From Butyricimonas virosa (GTDB taxonomy: Bacteria > Bacteroidota > Bacteroidia > Bacteroidales > Marinifilaceae): 64,000 nt of DNA. Positions 34,648-44,800 of this stretch are shown piece by piece. The position numbers and the translations under genes were made by a program. Positions within the stretch are counted from its first letter, which is position 1. Each line of letters begins with the position of its first letter. The stretch is from assembly GCF_025148635.1 (NCBI RefSeq), contig NZ_CP102269.1, positions 2,108,001 through 2,172,000 on the forward strand, read 5' to 3'. Below the pieces are notes generated by a model. It was not told the origin of the DNA. It searched no databases and was given only the letters and a program-made list of their open reading frames with translations.

Positions 34648-35967
34648 ATGAAAAAGATTGCTGTTATAGCATTTGGAATGCTTCTATTCATTCTACCGAC
34701 GAAAGCGCAAACGTTGGAGTCACAGTATGGATTGGATAGTGCGAATACGATTCTGAATGCTTCTCTGTACACGGAATACTGGAAACAGAAAAATTACGAA
34801 GAAGCGTTGCCCTCTTGGAGGTACGTTTTCTTGAACGCACCTGCATTTCAATTAAATACCTATATCCGGGGGGAAGACATTATTGAGTACATGATTCAAA
34901 AGACGAAAAAGAAAGAGTACGTGGATACTTTAATGATGCTTTTTGACCGTCGTCTTCAATACATGGCAAAAAAGAGTCGTGAAGGATATGTTCTTGGGAA
35001 AAAAGGTATGGCTCAAGTGAAATATTCCAATGGGGATATTAATATGTTGAAAGCCGGGTTTGATAACTTGATGAAGTCGTATGAATTGGAAGGAGAAGGA
35101 ACTCCGCCCCAGTTGATCCATGCCACTTTTGAAGTCGGTTGTGGGTTGGTACAAAAAAATCAGTTATCTCAGGAAGAATTCATTAATTTGTACATGAAAT
35201 TCTCTGATTTTGCGGACAAACGTTTGGCATCGGGTGAAAAAGGATGTGATAATTTTGCCGTATGTAAATCTGCATTGGATGCCATTTTCTTCGAGTCCGG
35301 GTATGCTGATTGTAATACATTGGCCGGTTTGTTGAATCAGAAATACGAGGCGAATAAAGATAGTCTGCCTGTTTTGAAAGAAATTTCTTCTATTTTGAGA
35401 AGACGTGAATGTACCGATTTACCGTTGTACGCTACAGTCGCCGAGAAGATTTATCAACAGGAACCGAGTGCCGATGCCGCTTACAGTTTGGCCATGATGT
35501 TCTTCTCAAAACAAGATATTGCGAAATTCGAGCAATATTTGAAGGAAGCTATCAATAAATCAGATGATCCGAAAGCTAAAGCAGATTATAATTACAAGCT
35601 GGCACAGGTGTATTTGTCAAAGAAAAATTATCCGTCAGCAAAAAAATATGCTTTAGATGCTTTGAAGACGAACCCGAACATGGGTGATGCTTACATCACG
35701 ATCGGTTTGGCTTATGCGGTAAGTAGTAATGATTATGAAGGAGATGAGTTTGATAAACGTACCGTATTCTGGGCTGCCGTGGATAAATTTGTGAAAGCTA
35801 AACAAGTTGATCCGTCAGTAGCGGCAAAGGCTAACGAATATATTGAACGGTATTCCCCTCACTTCCCGACGAAGGACGAGGCTTTCTTCCGTGATATTAC
35901 GGCAGGAAAAAGCGTGAAAGTCGGTGGATGGATAAACGAGACAACGACTGCTAGATTTAGAGATTAA
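34648..35967 (+). CDS. Exported TPR-repeat protein
   Basis: A 439-residue secreted protein with a signal peptide ending in TKA-Q (about 21) and tetratricopeptide-like helices, clearest around residues 275-370 (ADAAYSLAMMFFSKQDIAKFEQYLKEAI; YKLAQVYLSKKNYPSAKKYALDALKTNP). I chose ATG 34648 over ATG 34642 because AAAAGG at 34635-34640 is better spaced from it. A -7-like TAATTTTG is at 34565-34572. It precedes lptC and a CBS-domain protein in an order seen in other Bacteroidales, which suggests an envelope role; the exact function is unknown. Confidence 0.82.
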   Translation: MKKIAVIAFGMLLFILPTKAQTLESQYGLDSANTILNASLYTEYWKQKNYEEALPSWRYVFLNAPAFQLNTYIRGEDIIEYMIQKTKKKEYVDTLMMLFDRRLQYMAKKSREGYVLGKKGMAQVKYSNGDINMLKAGFDNLMKSYELEGEGTPPQLIHATFEVGCGLVQKNQLSQEEFINLYMKFSDFADKRLASGEKGCDNFAVCKSALDAIFFESGYADCNTLAGLLNQKYEANKDSLPVLKEISSILRRRECTDLPLYATVAEKIYQQEPSADAAYSLAMMFFSKQDIAKFEQYLKEAINKSDDPKAKADYNYKLAQVYLSKKNYPSAKKYALDALKTNPNMGDAYITIGLAYAVSSNDYEGDEFDKRTVFWAAVDKFVKAKQVDPSVAAKANEYIERYSPHFPTKDEAFFRDITAGKSVKVGGWINETTTARFRD

Positions 35968-35971
35968 ATAC

Positions 35972-36544
35972 ATGATTTTTCTATATCGAGCATTAAAAAT
36001 TAAAAGCATTACCGTCCTTGTTTTAGGGACGGTAATGCTCTTTTCGTGTAAAACGAATATGAAGGATGTGGATGCGATCGGGAACCGGAACGGTATGCCT
36101 GAAATGTCCGGGGAGAATATGGAGTTATTTTATTCCGATTCCGCGTTGTTGAAATATAAAGTAATAACCCCTCTTTATAATAAATATAATCAGGACGACA
36201 AGAAGTATGATGAATTCCCGAAAGGAATACATGCGGAATTGTACGAGAAGGACGGTAGTATGGTCGGTTCTATCACATCAAAGTACGCGAAGAAGTTGGA
36301 AGAGGAGATGCTGTGGGAATTGCGTAACGAGGTAGTTGTGATTAATGCCGAAGGGAAGAAGTTGGAAACCGACTTGATGTACTGGGATATGAAAAAAGAG
36401 ATTGTTTATTCCGATCGTTATTCCCGGCTTACTTCCGGGGACCAGATTATAGAGGGGAATAAAGGTTTCAAGTCGGATCAGTCCTTGAAAAATCCGGTCT
36501 TTAACAAGATCACGGGAGTGGTAGAAATTGAAAATAAACCTTAA
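35972..36544 (+). CDS. lptC: LPS export ABC transporter periplasmic protein LptC
   Basis: A 190-residue lipoprotein (lipobox LFSC, Cys26) of the LptC type, the single-domain beta-jellyroll that passes lipopolysaccharide from LptBFG to LptA. The family pattern is visible: the opening that runs to MSGENMELFYSDS.LLKYKV.TP, FPKGIHAELYEKDGSMVGSITSKYA (about 87-111), and the ending with I.G..GFKSD and NK.TG.VEIE. It starts 4 bases after the TPR gene. A strong terminator-like hairpin lies inside its signal-peptide codons (see 36005-36044), so its expression may be separately controlled. Confidence 0.88.
   Translation: MIFLYRALKIKSITVLVLGTVMLFSCKTNMKDVDAIGNRNGMPEMSGENMELFYSDSALLKYKVITPLYNKYNQDDKKYDEFPKGIHAELYEKDGSMVGSITSKYAKKLEEEMLWELRNEVVVINAEGKKLETDLMYWDMKKEIVYSDRYSRLTSGDQIIEGNKGFKSDQSLKNPVFNKITGVVEIENKP
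36005..36044 (+). terminator. Perfect hairpin plus T run inside the lptC signal-peptide codons
   Basis: 13-bp perfect stem AGCATTACCGTCC (36005-36017) / GGACGGTAATGCT (36027-36039), 9-base loop, then C and TTTT. It begins 38 bases after the TPR gene's stop, at the normal place for a terminator, yet lies in frame within lptC codons 12-25. Confidence 0.75.
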
Positions 36545-37795
36545 ATGTCAGGATTTGTTGCCATATTGATCTGTCTGGTTTTATCTGCATTCTTTTCGGG
36601 AATGGAAATTGCCTTTATGGCTTCCAATAAACTCCGGATCGAGATTGATAAATCGAACAAGGGTATCACGCAGAAGTTAATCGATCTTTTTGTTTCCAAT
36701 TCGGGAATGTATATCACCACGATTCTGGTAGGGAATAACGTGGTGATGGTTATTTATGGTATCTTTATGTCCGATTATCTTGATCCTAGGTTGGAGGGTG
36801 TCGGAATTTCGCTGGGATTGCGCATGATTCTCGTGACGTTGATCTCGACGTTGATCATGCTGGTGACGGGAGAGTTTTTCCCGAAAGCCGTGTTCCGTTT
36901 GAGGCCGAATGTGTTTTTGCGGGTATTCGCTATTCCGGTATTTTTGTTTTATATCCTGTTTTTCCCGATCTCGTATTTCTCCGTGTGGTTCGGAGGATTG
37001 TTGCTGAGGATATTTACCGGACGCAAACTGACGCATAAAGAGGAAAATCGGGCTTTTGGCAAGATAGATTTAAATAATTTGATAGAAGAGGGTGAGACCG
37101 GGGGAGAAGAAAATGAGGACGAACACGATATTAAATTGTTCCGGAATGCGTTGGATTTTTCGGAAGTGAAATTGAGGGAATGTATTGTTCCCCGTCCGGA
37201 TATTGTGGCCTTGTCGATAGATGGCAGTCTGGATGAGTTGAGGGAACTATTTGTAAAAACGGGGTTGTCTCGGATATTGATTTATCGGGATTCGATTGAT
37301 AACGTGATCGGTTATGTACATTCATCTGCCTTGTTTCATCATCCCGAAACAGTGAAGAAGGCGGTGAGCAAAATATTGATTGTTCCCGAGACCATGTCGG
37401 CCTTGAGGTTGTTGAATCTTTTCACGAAGGAACAGAAAAGCGTGGCGGTCGTGGTTGATGAATTTGGCGTAACGGCCGGGATGGTTACGATTGAAGATAT
37501 TATGGAGGAGATTTTCGGGGAGATCGAGGATGAGCATGACCGTTTGAATCTGAAAGAAGAACAGGTCGCTCCCGATGAATATATTTTCTCCGGCCGTCTT
37601 GAAGTGGATTATCTGAATGAAAAATATGATTTGAATCTTCCGGAGAATGAGGAGTACGAGACTTTGGCCGGGTTGATTCTTTATTACAATGAGGATATCC
37701 CGGAAGAGGGAGAACGCATCTCTATTGAGGATATATCTTTTGAAATCGTAAGTGTCAAGAGTGCCCGGATTGAGGAGGTTCGGGTAAAGATATAA
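36545..37795 (+). CDS. CNNM/CBS-domain membrane protein (HlyC/CorC family)
   Basis: A 416-residue protein with an N-terminal CNNM (DUF21) membrane domain of about four helices (about 1-180, opening AILICLVLSAFFSGMEIAFM), a CBS pair (about 205-330, VPRPDIVALSIDGSLDELRELFVKTGLSRILIY and VVDEFGVTAGMVTIEDI) and a C-terminal CorC/HlyC transporter-associated domain (about 340-416). Members are implicated in Mg2+/Co2+ handling. Its ATG directly follows the lptC stop, so it is co-translated. The annotation hemolysin is historical and not supported by function. Confidence 0.9.
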   Translation: MSGFVAILICLVLSAFFSGMEIAFMASNKLRIEIDKSNKGITQKLIDLFVSNSGMYITTILVGNNVVMVIYGIFMSDYLDPRLEGVGISLGLRMILVTLISTLIMLVTGEFFPKAVFRLRPNVFLRVFAIPVFLFYILFFPISYFSVWFGGLLLRIFTGRKLTHKEENRAFGKIDLNNLIEEGETGGEENEDEHDIKLFRNALDFSEVKLRECIVPRPDIVALSIDGSLDELRELFVKTGLSRILIYRDSIDNVIGYVHSSALFHHPETVKKAVSKILIVPETMSALRLLNLFTKEQKSVAVVVDEFGVTAGMVTIEDIMEEIFGEIEDEHDRLNLKEEQVAPDEYIFSGRLEVDYLNEKYDLNLPENEEYETLAGLILYYNEDIPEEGERISIEDISFEIVSVKSARIEEVRVKI

Positions 37796-37800
37796 AAAGA

Positions 37801-37825
37801 AAAGGAGCTTTAATTAAGCTCCTTT
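37801..37825. terminator. Bidirectional terminator between convergent genes
   Basis: Perfect 10-bp stem AAAGGAGCTT (37801-37810) / AAGCTCCTTT (37816-37825) with a 5-base loop. On the plus strand it ends the CBS-protein transcript. The minus-strand gene's stop codon and last codons lie within the loop and right arm. Confidence 0.82.
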
Positions 37826-38889
37826 GTTGTATGTTTTAGCATATCGTCGAAATGCCGGATGTTATCCTCGTGATCCCGGTGGCAGATCATTAGAATGTCA
37901 TTATTTTCCGCGATGATACAATTCTCGATCCCTTCAATAATGACTTTCTTGTCTTGGGGAACGTTAATAATACATTCTTTTGTTTCGATTAAGCGGACTT
38001 GTTCGCTGTTGGATACATTGTTATTCTCGTCTTTCGGGCTGATTTCATGGAACGAGTGCCACGTGCCGACATCGGACCAACCGAACTCACCTTTCATGAC
38101 ATAGACTTTTGCGGATTTCTCCATGATACCGAAGTCGATGGAAATATTACGGCATTGTCCGTAGATGTGAGCGATATTTTCGGGAGAATCCGGGTTCTCC
38201 ACATTTTTATATTCCTGCTCGAATAATAAATACATATCTTCGAGGTATGTTTTGAACTCTTCGATAATATCTTCTACTTTCCAGATAAATATCCCGGCAT
38301 TCCAAAGGAAATCACCCGATTCCAAAAAAACTTTTGCCAGTTCCTTGTCCGGTTTTTCGGTGAACGTTTTAACCTTGGATATGAATTCGGAGAACTTGTT
38401 TTTCTTGATCTGGATATACCCGTATCCTGTTTCCGGGCGGGTTGGATTGATACCGATGGTAAGTAATCCGCCGAACTGTTCAACGAAAGAAATCCCTTTC
38501 TGAATGTTGTCAAGGTAGACTGCGTCATTCGTGATAAAATGGTCGGAAGGGACAACAACCATGCTTGCGTGCGGGTTAACCCGGGCAATCCGGTAGGCCG
38601 CATAAGCCACGCATGGGGCGGTGTTCTTGCCGAAAGGTTCTTTCAGAATATTCTCGGAAGGAATTTCCGGGATTTGCTGTTTCGTCAGCTCTTCGTAGGC
38701 GGTACCTGTAACAATGAATATATTTTGGGTATCAAAAATTTGATTTGCTCTTTCAAAGGTTTGACGGAGGAAACTTTTCCCGACATTTAAGATGTCACAA
38801 AATTGTTTCGGACAGGCTCTCGTACTCACGGGCCAGAAACGTTTTCCGAGACCGCCGGCCATTATAACGCAATATGAGTTTTTATTCAT
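37810..38889 (-). CDS. manC: Mannose-1-phosphate guanylyltransferase
   Basis: Makes GDP-mannose from mannose-1-phosphate and GTP for polysaccharide or glycan synthesis. The 359 residues have the nucleotidyltransferase opening VIMAGGLGKRFWPVS (about 8-22), the acidic metal-binding SDHF (about 114), and the GDP-mannose signatures FTEKPD (about 176) and LWNAGIFIWK (about 195-204), followed by the GEFGWSDVGTW segment (about 272). It lacks the phosphomannose-isomerase cupin domain of long ManC proteins, so it is the short monofunctional form. It stands alone on the minus strand. Confidence 0.93.
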   Translation of the reverse strand: MNKNSYCVIMAGGLGKRFWPVSTRACPKQFCDILNVGKSFLRQTFERANQIFDTQNIFIVTGTAYEELTKQQIPEIPSENILKEPFGKNTAPCVAYAAYRIARVNPHASMVVVPSDHFITNDAVYLDNIQKGISFVEQFGGLLTIGINPTRPETGYGYIQIKKNKFSEFISKVKTFTEKPDKELAKVFLESGDFLWNAGIFIWKVEDIIEEFKTYLEDMYLLFEQEYKNVENPDSPENIAHIYGQCRNISIDFGIMEKSAKVYVMKGEFGWSDVGTWHSFHEISPKDENNNVSNSEQVRLIETKECIINVPQDKKVIIEGIENCIIAENNDILMICHRDHEDNIRHFDDMLKHTTKELN

Positions 38890-39027
38890 CTTATTTAGTT
38901 ATACATTTAAAATTAAATTCATCTTATTGTTGTCGAAATTAGTAATAAATCCGTGAATAATTTCTATTTTTACGATAAAATTTGAGACAGGGTTTACAGG
39001 AAGGTATTATTTAAGGAGTTAATATAG

Positions 39028-39765
39028 ATGAAAGTATTAGATAAGATAGGAGCTTACATATTGTTTATGGGGCGTATCTTCACGAAACCTGAGAAGAAGA
39101 AAGTTTATTTAAAAGAATTGACTAACGAGTTGGAGAAGTTGGGGTTGAATTCCGTGATGTTGGTGATGATTATTTCTTTCTTTATCGGGGCGGTGTTGAC
39201 GCTGCAAACGGCTTACAATATGTCAAGTCCTCTGCTACCTCGCTATCTGATCGGTTATTTGACCCGGGAGACGTTATTGCTAGAGTTCTCGTCGACGATC
39301 GTGAGCTTGATTTTGGCCGGGAAGATTGGTAGTAATATCGCATCCGAGATCGGTAGTATGAAAATCACGGAACAGATCGAGGCGCTGGAGGTGATGGGAG
39401 TGAATTCCGTTTCATATTTGGTGGGGCCGAAGATTGCAGCGGCCTTGGTGGTAAATCCGGTGCTTTATATATTCAGCGTGTTTATCGGTATTATCGGAGG
39501 GATCCTGTCGGGGTTGGCATCTGGTGTGGTGAACTATGATGATTATATACACGGGTTGCATTTTGCATTCAATCCTTACTACGTGACCTATTCTATTGTC
39601 AAAACTTTGTTTTTTGCCGTGATATTTACTTCTATTCCTGCCTTCTACGGGTATAACGTGCAGGGAGGGGCGCTGGAAGTCGGTAAGGCGAGTACGAAAG
39701 CTGTGGTGGATAGTAGTATTGCCATCCTGCTTGTAAACTTGATATTAACCAAAATATTATTGTAA
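39028..39765 (+). CDS. MlaE-family ABC transporter permease
   Basis: A 245-residue integral membrane protein of the MlaE/TTG2B family, part of importers that move phospholipids between outer and inner membranes. The family core is visible (LLEFSSTIVSLILAGKIGSNIASEIGSMKITEQIEALEVMG, about residues 85-130, including the E.IEAL..MG coupling motif). About five membrane helices. Its last base overlaps the first of the ATPase gene (ATGA-type overlap), so the two are co-translated. No MlaD-like gene follows directly. Confidence 0.9.
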   Translation: MKVLDKIGAYILFMGRIFTKPEKKKVYLKELTNELEKLGLNSVMLVMIISFFIGAVLTLQTAYNMSSPLLPRYLIGYLTRETLLLEFSSTIVSLILAGKIGSNIASEIGSMKITEQIEALEVMGVNSVSYLVGPKIAAALVVNPVLYIFSVFIGIIGGILSGLASGVVNYDDYIHGLHFAFNPYYVTYSIVKTLFFAVIFTSIPAFYGYNVQGGALEVGKASTKAVVDSSIAILLVNLILTKILL

Positions 39766-40535
39766 TGATACGGGCGGAAGGGGTATGTAAGTCATTTGAT
39801 AAAAAAGAGGTGTTGACGGATATTGATGCCGTTTTCGAACCGGGAAAGGTAAATTTGATTATCGGGAAGAGTGGTTCCGGGAAGACCGTGTTATTAAAGT
39901 CGTTGATTGGCTTGCACTCGATTGATAAAGGAAAGATATTCTATAATGATCGAGATATTACCGTGATGAATAACAAACAGATAAAGGATATTCGGAAGGA
40001 ACTGGGAGTGGTTTTTCAAGGCGGGGCATTGTTTGATTCGCTTTCCGTGTTGGAGAACGTGAAGTTCCCGTTAAATCTGTTTTCCTCGATGACGGAAAAG
40101 GAGAAAACGGAGCGGGCTATTTTCTGTCTCAATCGGGTGAACCTGAATAACGTGGAGAATCTTTATCCTGCGGAGATCAGTGGAGGAATGAAAAAGCGAG
40201 TGGCTATTGCCCGGGCTATTGTCTTGCAGCCTAAATACTTGTTTTGTGACGAGCCGAATTCCGGTTTGGATCCTTTGACCTCGATCGTGATTGATAATCT
40301 GTTGTCCGAGTTGACACATGAATATGATATGACCACGGTTATAAACACGCACGATATGAACTCGGTTTTCGAGATCGGGGAAAAGGTGTTGTTTATCCAT
40401 GAAGGACACAAAGAATGGGAAGGCAGTAACGAAGAGATCATGTACACGAACAACAAGGCATTGAACGAATTTCTGTTCTCGTCGAAGTTGAATAGGATGG
40501 TGCGGGAGAAACTAGAAAAAAAGAGCGAGGAATAA
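39765..40535 (+). CDS. MlaF-family ABC transporter ATP-binding protein
   Basis: The 256-residue ATPase partner of the preceding permease. Walker A GKSGSGKT (about 33-40), Q-loop VVFQGGALFDSLSV, ABC signature ISGGMKKRVAIARAI (about 139-153), Walker B YLFCDEPNSGLDP, and the H-loop NTHD (about 194). The GGALFDSL sequence after the Q-loop and NSGLDP after Walker B are typical of the MlaF group. Together they would power lipid transport at the inner membrane. Confidence 0.93.
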   Translation: MIRAEGVCKSFDKKEVLTDIDAVFEPGKVNLIIGKSGSGKTVLLKSLIGLHSIDKGKIFYNDRDITVMNNKQIKDIRKELGVVFQGGALFDSLSVLENVKFPLNLFSSMTEKEKTERAIFCLNRVNLNNVENLYPAEISGGMKKRVAIARAIVLQPKYLFCDEPNSGLDPLTSIVIDNLLSELTHEYDMTTVINTHDMNSVFEIGEKVLFIHEGHKEWEGSNEEIMYTNNKALNEFLFSSKLNRMVREKLEKKSEE

Positions 40536-40555
40536 ATACTAAAAGTTTTAGCGAT

Positions 40556-41473
40556 ATGAAGCGTATTTTATGGGTGATATTGATTATTGCGGCGATAACG
40601 GCTTGTTCGAAGAAGGTCCCGTTGGACAAGGATCAATTTACGTCTTTATTGATTGATATGCACACGACTGATGGTATGTTGTCGGTCGCACGGGGTGATA
40701 TACGAACCGAAAAGGACAATTATTTATATTATAACGATCTGTTTGAGAAATACGGGATTACACGGGAGGATTTTGATTCTTGCGTAACTTACTATTCCTT
40801 ACAATCAGCGTTATTCAATAAAATTTATGACGTGGTGATTGATACCTTGAGTCGTCGCCAGACGAAAATCATGCGAGAGTGGAAAGAATTGACCGTGAAT
40901 GATACGGTTAATCTGTTCCCGGGATACACGATGATCGTGGCAGATACTATACGCCCGGATTCTACGCAAGCTAAAGTCCGGAAGAAAGATTCTATTGTGT
41001 ACGAAACACGTGTGGTGAAAGCCGATACGGTTTATTTCGATAAGCGGAATCAATTTGTGCTGGTGAAATTGGATAGCATTGTTCCCGGTATGTATAAGTT
41101 TACCTCGACGATAAAGTTGGAAAAATCTGACCGGGGAAAACGGAATTTCATACAGACTTATTTCTTGTCTGCCGATAATGATACGCTGAAAGTTCCGGAT
41201 CAGTACGTGGGAGTTGACACGTTGCGCCCTTACAAGAAAGACTGGGAGTTCTACGTGGCGGATTCCAGCTACACAAAGTTATTCATGAAGATTCCCAAGA
41301 GTGACCGGGATACGAGGGTGAAAGTAAAGAAGTTGAATGACCGGGAAGGCTACGTGTACAAAACCGAAATCTTTAAAACGTATGTGGCCCCGAACCGGGA
41401 GAAACAATTGAAAAAGGAATACGAGCAGAGGAGACAGATGGAGCTTGAGAGGAAATCTGCAAAAAAGAAATAA
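40556..41473 (+). CDS. DUF4296 lipoprotein
   Basis: A 305-residue lipoprotein (lipobox ITAC, Cys17). The N-terminal 115 residues match DUF4296 (DKDQFTSLLIDMHTTDGML and the later FDSCVTYYSLQ), a helical Bacteroidota domain of unknown function. The remaining 190 residues are beta-rich and charged, ending in a basic coiled-coil tail (about 285-305). It follows the MlaEF pair by 20 bases and is probably in the same operon, so it might be an accessory of that transporter; this is inference. Confidence 0.8.
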   Translation: MKRILWVILIIAAITACSKKVPLDKDQFTSLLIDMHTTDGMLSVARGDIRTEKDNYLYYNDLFEKYGITREDFDSCVTYYSLQSALFNKIYDVVIDTLSRRQTKIMREWKELTVNDTVNLFPGYTMIVADTIRPDSTQAKVRKKDSIVYETRVVKADTVYFDKRNQFVLVKLDSIVPGMYKFTSTIKLEKSDRGKRNFIQTYFLSADNDTLKVPDQYVGVDTLRPYKKDWEFYVADSSYTKLFMKIPKSDRDTRVKVKKLNDREGYVYKTEIFKTYVAPNREKQLKKEYEQRRQMELERKSAKKK

Positions 41474-41486
41474 GATCATATTCTGA

Positions 41487-41819
41487 ATGAGAAAGATTGC
41501 GGCTAATTATATTTTGTTACCCGGATTTGAATTCGTGAAGAATGGATATGTTGTTTTGAAGGACGGGAAGGTGATGGACGTGGTGAATACCGGAGGCGAG
41601 ATCCGGGAAATTCCTTGTCTCGAATTCTATGGAGGAATGATTGTTGATGATTGTGTTCGACAGTGTATCAAGTGGGTTCCCGGTGATCCGATTTGTGAGA
41701 AAATTCTTCAATTATACCGGGAAAATGGAGCGTGTGGGAATGGCCTTGCCCTTATTCAAGGGGGTGATTTTACCCGTTTTATCTGGATGCCGGAATCCCG
41801 GATTGTATATTTGCGCTAA
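41487..41819 (+). CDS. Small protein resembling the N-terminal part of amidohydrolases
   Basis: A 110-residue protein without signal peptide. Residues about 3-55 (IAANYILLPGFEFVKNGYVVLKDGKVMDV...) resemble the N-terminal beta strands that begin metal-dependent amidohydrolases, and FYGGMIVDD replaces the usual ..PG..D.H. The metal-binding HxH and the rest of the TIM barrel are absent; instead about 50 residues follow (IKWVPGDPICEKILQLY). The clean start and stop between two real genes argue for a genuine small gene and not a fragment. It follows the DUF4296 gene by 13 bases. Function unknown. Confidence 0.65.
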   Translation: MRKIAANYILLPGFEFVKNGYVVLKDGKVMDVVNTGGEIREIPCLEFYGGMIVDDCVRQCIKWVPGDPICEKILQLYRENGACGNGLALIQGGDFTRFIWMPESRIVYLR

Positions 41820-41843
41820 GTTAAATACCAAAATAAATGAAGG

Positions 41844-44800
41844 ATGAATAAAATCGTATTGACTATTACTTTTTTACTTGTTGCTTTTTTCGTTCAGGCG
41901 GGACCTCTTTGGATGCGTTATCCGAAAATTTCACCCGATGGAAAGCAAATTGCATTTAGTTATAAGGGGGATATTTATGTTGTCCCCGCAGAAGGTGGCG
42001 AGGCTCGCCAGTTGACCACACATCCGGCGTATGAATCGTATCCCGTGTGGTCTCCGGATGGGAAACAGATTGCGTTCACGAGTGATCGGAATGGTAATTT
42101 CGATATTTTCGTGATGTCGGCCCGGGGAGGTGATGCCCGGCAAGTGACGACGAATTCAGCAAGGGAGATACCCTACACGTTTACCCCGGATGGAAAAGAA
42201 ATTATTTACGGGGCGCAAATGAGTGATCCCGCACAGAGTGCTTTATTTCCGGCAGGTTCCATGACCGAATTGTATGCCATATCGGTGGATGGGGGACGTC
42301 CCCGGCAGATATTGGCAACCCCGGCAGAAGAGATTTGTTTCTTCAAATCGGGTGATGCATTCTTGTACCAGGATAAAAAAGGCGGGGAGAATGAATGGCG
42401 TAAACATCATACCTCGTCTATCACACGTGATATTTATCGCTATGATATGAAAAGCGGGAAACATACCCGTCTGATTGACCGGGCAGGGGAAGATCGTTCT
42501 CCCGTGTTGTCTCCGGATGAACAAAAGGTATATTTCCTAAGTGAGCGGGAGGGGGCATTTAACGTGTACTCGTTCCCGGTGGCCGATCCTTCTGCTGTGA
42601 AGGCAGAGACCTCTTTCAAGACTCACCCGGTGCGTTTCTTGAGTATTGCGGGTAATGGGCGTTTGTGTTTTGGTTATGACGGTGAAATATACGTGAAAGA
42701 GGCATCCGGAAGTCCCAAGAAAGTGAAAGTGGATATTATTGGTGACAATGCGAAAGATAATATTGCCTCGTTGCGTTTTACTTCCGGGGCAACTAGTGCG
42801 ACTGTTTCGCCGGACGGGAAACAGGTGGCCATGATTATCCGGGGAGATGTATTCGTGACTTCCACCGATTACACGACGACCAAACAAATTACCACGACCC
42901 CGGAAGGTGAGAAGTGGTTGAGTTTTGCTCCTGATAACCGGACGATTGCTTACGCCAGCGAACGGGGAGGAAATTGGAATATCTACACGGCAAAGATTGC
43001 CCGTGAGGAAGAGGTGAATTTCCCGAATGCAACTTTAATCGAAGAGGAGGCCGTTCTTCCGGTTTCAACCAAAGAGCGGTTTGCCCCACAATTCTCTCCG
43101 GATGGGAAGGAATTGGCCTTTATCGAGGACCGTACGAAATTGATGGTTGTTGATTTGAAGACGAAGAAGGTACGGCAGGTGGCAGACGATAAATATCAAT
43201 ACCGTACGGGTGATGGTTTCACGTATACATGGTCTCCCGACGGGAAATGGTTCGCGATGGAAATTATCGGGAATCGTCATGATCCGTATAGTGATATTGC
43301 CATCGTGAGTGCCGATGGGAAAGGGGAAGTTGTAAACCTGACCAATAGCGGTTATTTTGATAGTAATCCCCGGTGGGTGTTGGATGGAAATGCCATCTTG
43401 TTTTCCAGTGAACGTTACGGGATGCGTAACCATGCTTCGTGGGGTTCTTTGCAGGATGTAATGATCGTGTTCATGAATCAGGATGCTTACGATAAATTCC
43501 GGTTGAACAAGGAAGATTACGAGTTGCTGAAAGAGGAGGAGAAACGTATTGCCTCTTTGAAGAATAAAGAACAGAAAGAGGATCAGAAAGATAAAAAGGG
43601 CGAGACGAAACTCGCCGTGAAAGAGAAAAAGAATATCGAGGTCGAGTTGAAAGGTATTGAGGATCGGGTGATGCGGTTAACGCCGAATTCTTCACAATTG
43701 GGAGATGCGATATTAAGTAAGAGTGGTGATAAGCTTTATTATATGGCATCTTTCGAGGGAGGTATGGATTTGTGGGTGAGCGATCTGCGTTCACGGAGTA
43801 CCAAGGTGATGCATAAGTTGAACAGCGGTTGGGCGTCTTTGGAGATGGATAAGGATGGGAAAGATTTGTTCCTGTTGGGAGGACGTTCCATGCAGAAGAT
43901 CAGTTTGGGTTCGGAGAGAAGAAGTCCGATCACGTATTCCGCTGAAATGAAACTAGATCAGGCTGCCGAGCGGGCATATATGTTTGACAGGGTGCGTCGT
44001 CAGGAGGCCAAACGTTTCTACGAGAAGAATATGCATGGAGTGGATTGGGCAAAAATGACCAAGGCTTACGAGAAGTTTTTACCTTATATTAATAATAACT
44101 ATGATTTCTCCGAGTTGTTGAGCGAATTGTTGGGTGAATTGAACGTGTCACACACCGGATCGGGTTACCGCCCCGGGTCAAGAGGTGAGGCGACTGCCGA
44201 GCTGGGACTCTTGTTGAACGTGAATTATTCAAAGGATGGGTTGCTAGTTGACGAGGTGTTGGAGAAAGGACCTTTTGATAATGTCCGTTCGAAGTTGAAA
44301 GCCGGAATGGTAATCGAGAAAATTGACGGGCAAGCGGTGAAAGCTGGGGAAGATTACTATCCTCTGCTGAGAGGCAAGTCTGGTAAACGTGTGTTGTCCT
44401 CTATTTATGACCCCTCTACCAAGGAACGTTGGGATGAGGTGATTGAGCCGATTTCAAAGGGTACGATGAACGAGTTACTTTACCGGCGATGGGTAAAACA
44501 AAGAGCTGCCGATGTGGATCGTTTGTCGGGAGGACGTTTGGGTTACGTGCATATTTCCAGTATGGACGATCCGAGTTTCCGTTCCGTGTATGCCGATATT
44601 CTGGGTAAATATAATGATCGGGAAGGAATTGTTATCGACACTCGTTTCAATGGTGGTGGCCGTTTGCACGAGGATATTGAGATCCTGTTCAGTGGTAAGA
44701 AATATTTCACGCAAGTCGTTCGGGGACGGGAGGCTTGCGATATGCCAAGCCGTAGGTGGAATAAGCCTTCGATCATGGTGACCTGTGAGGCGAACTACTC

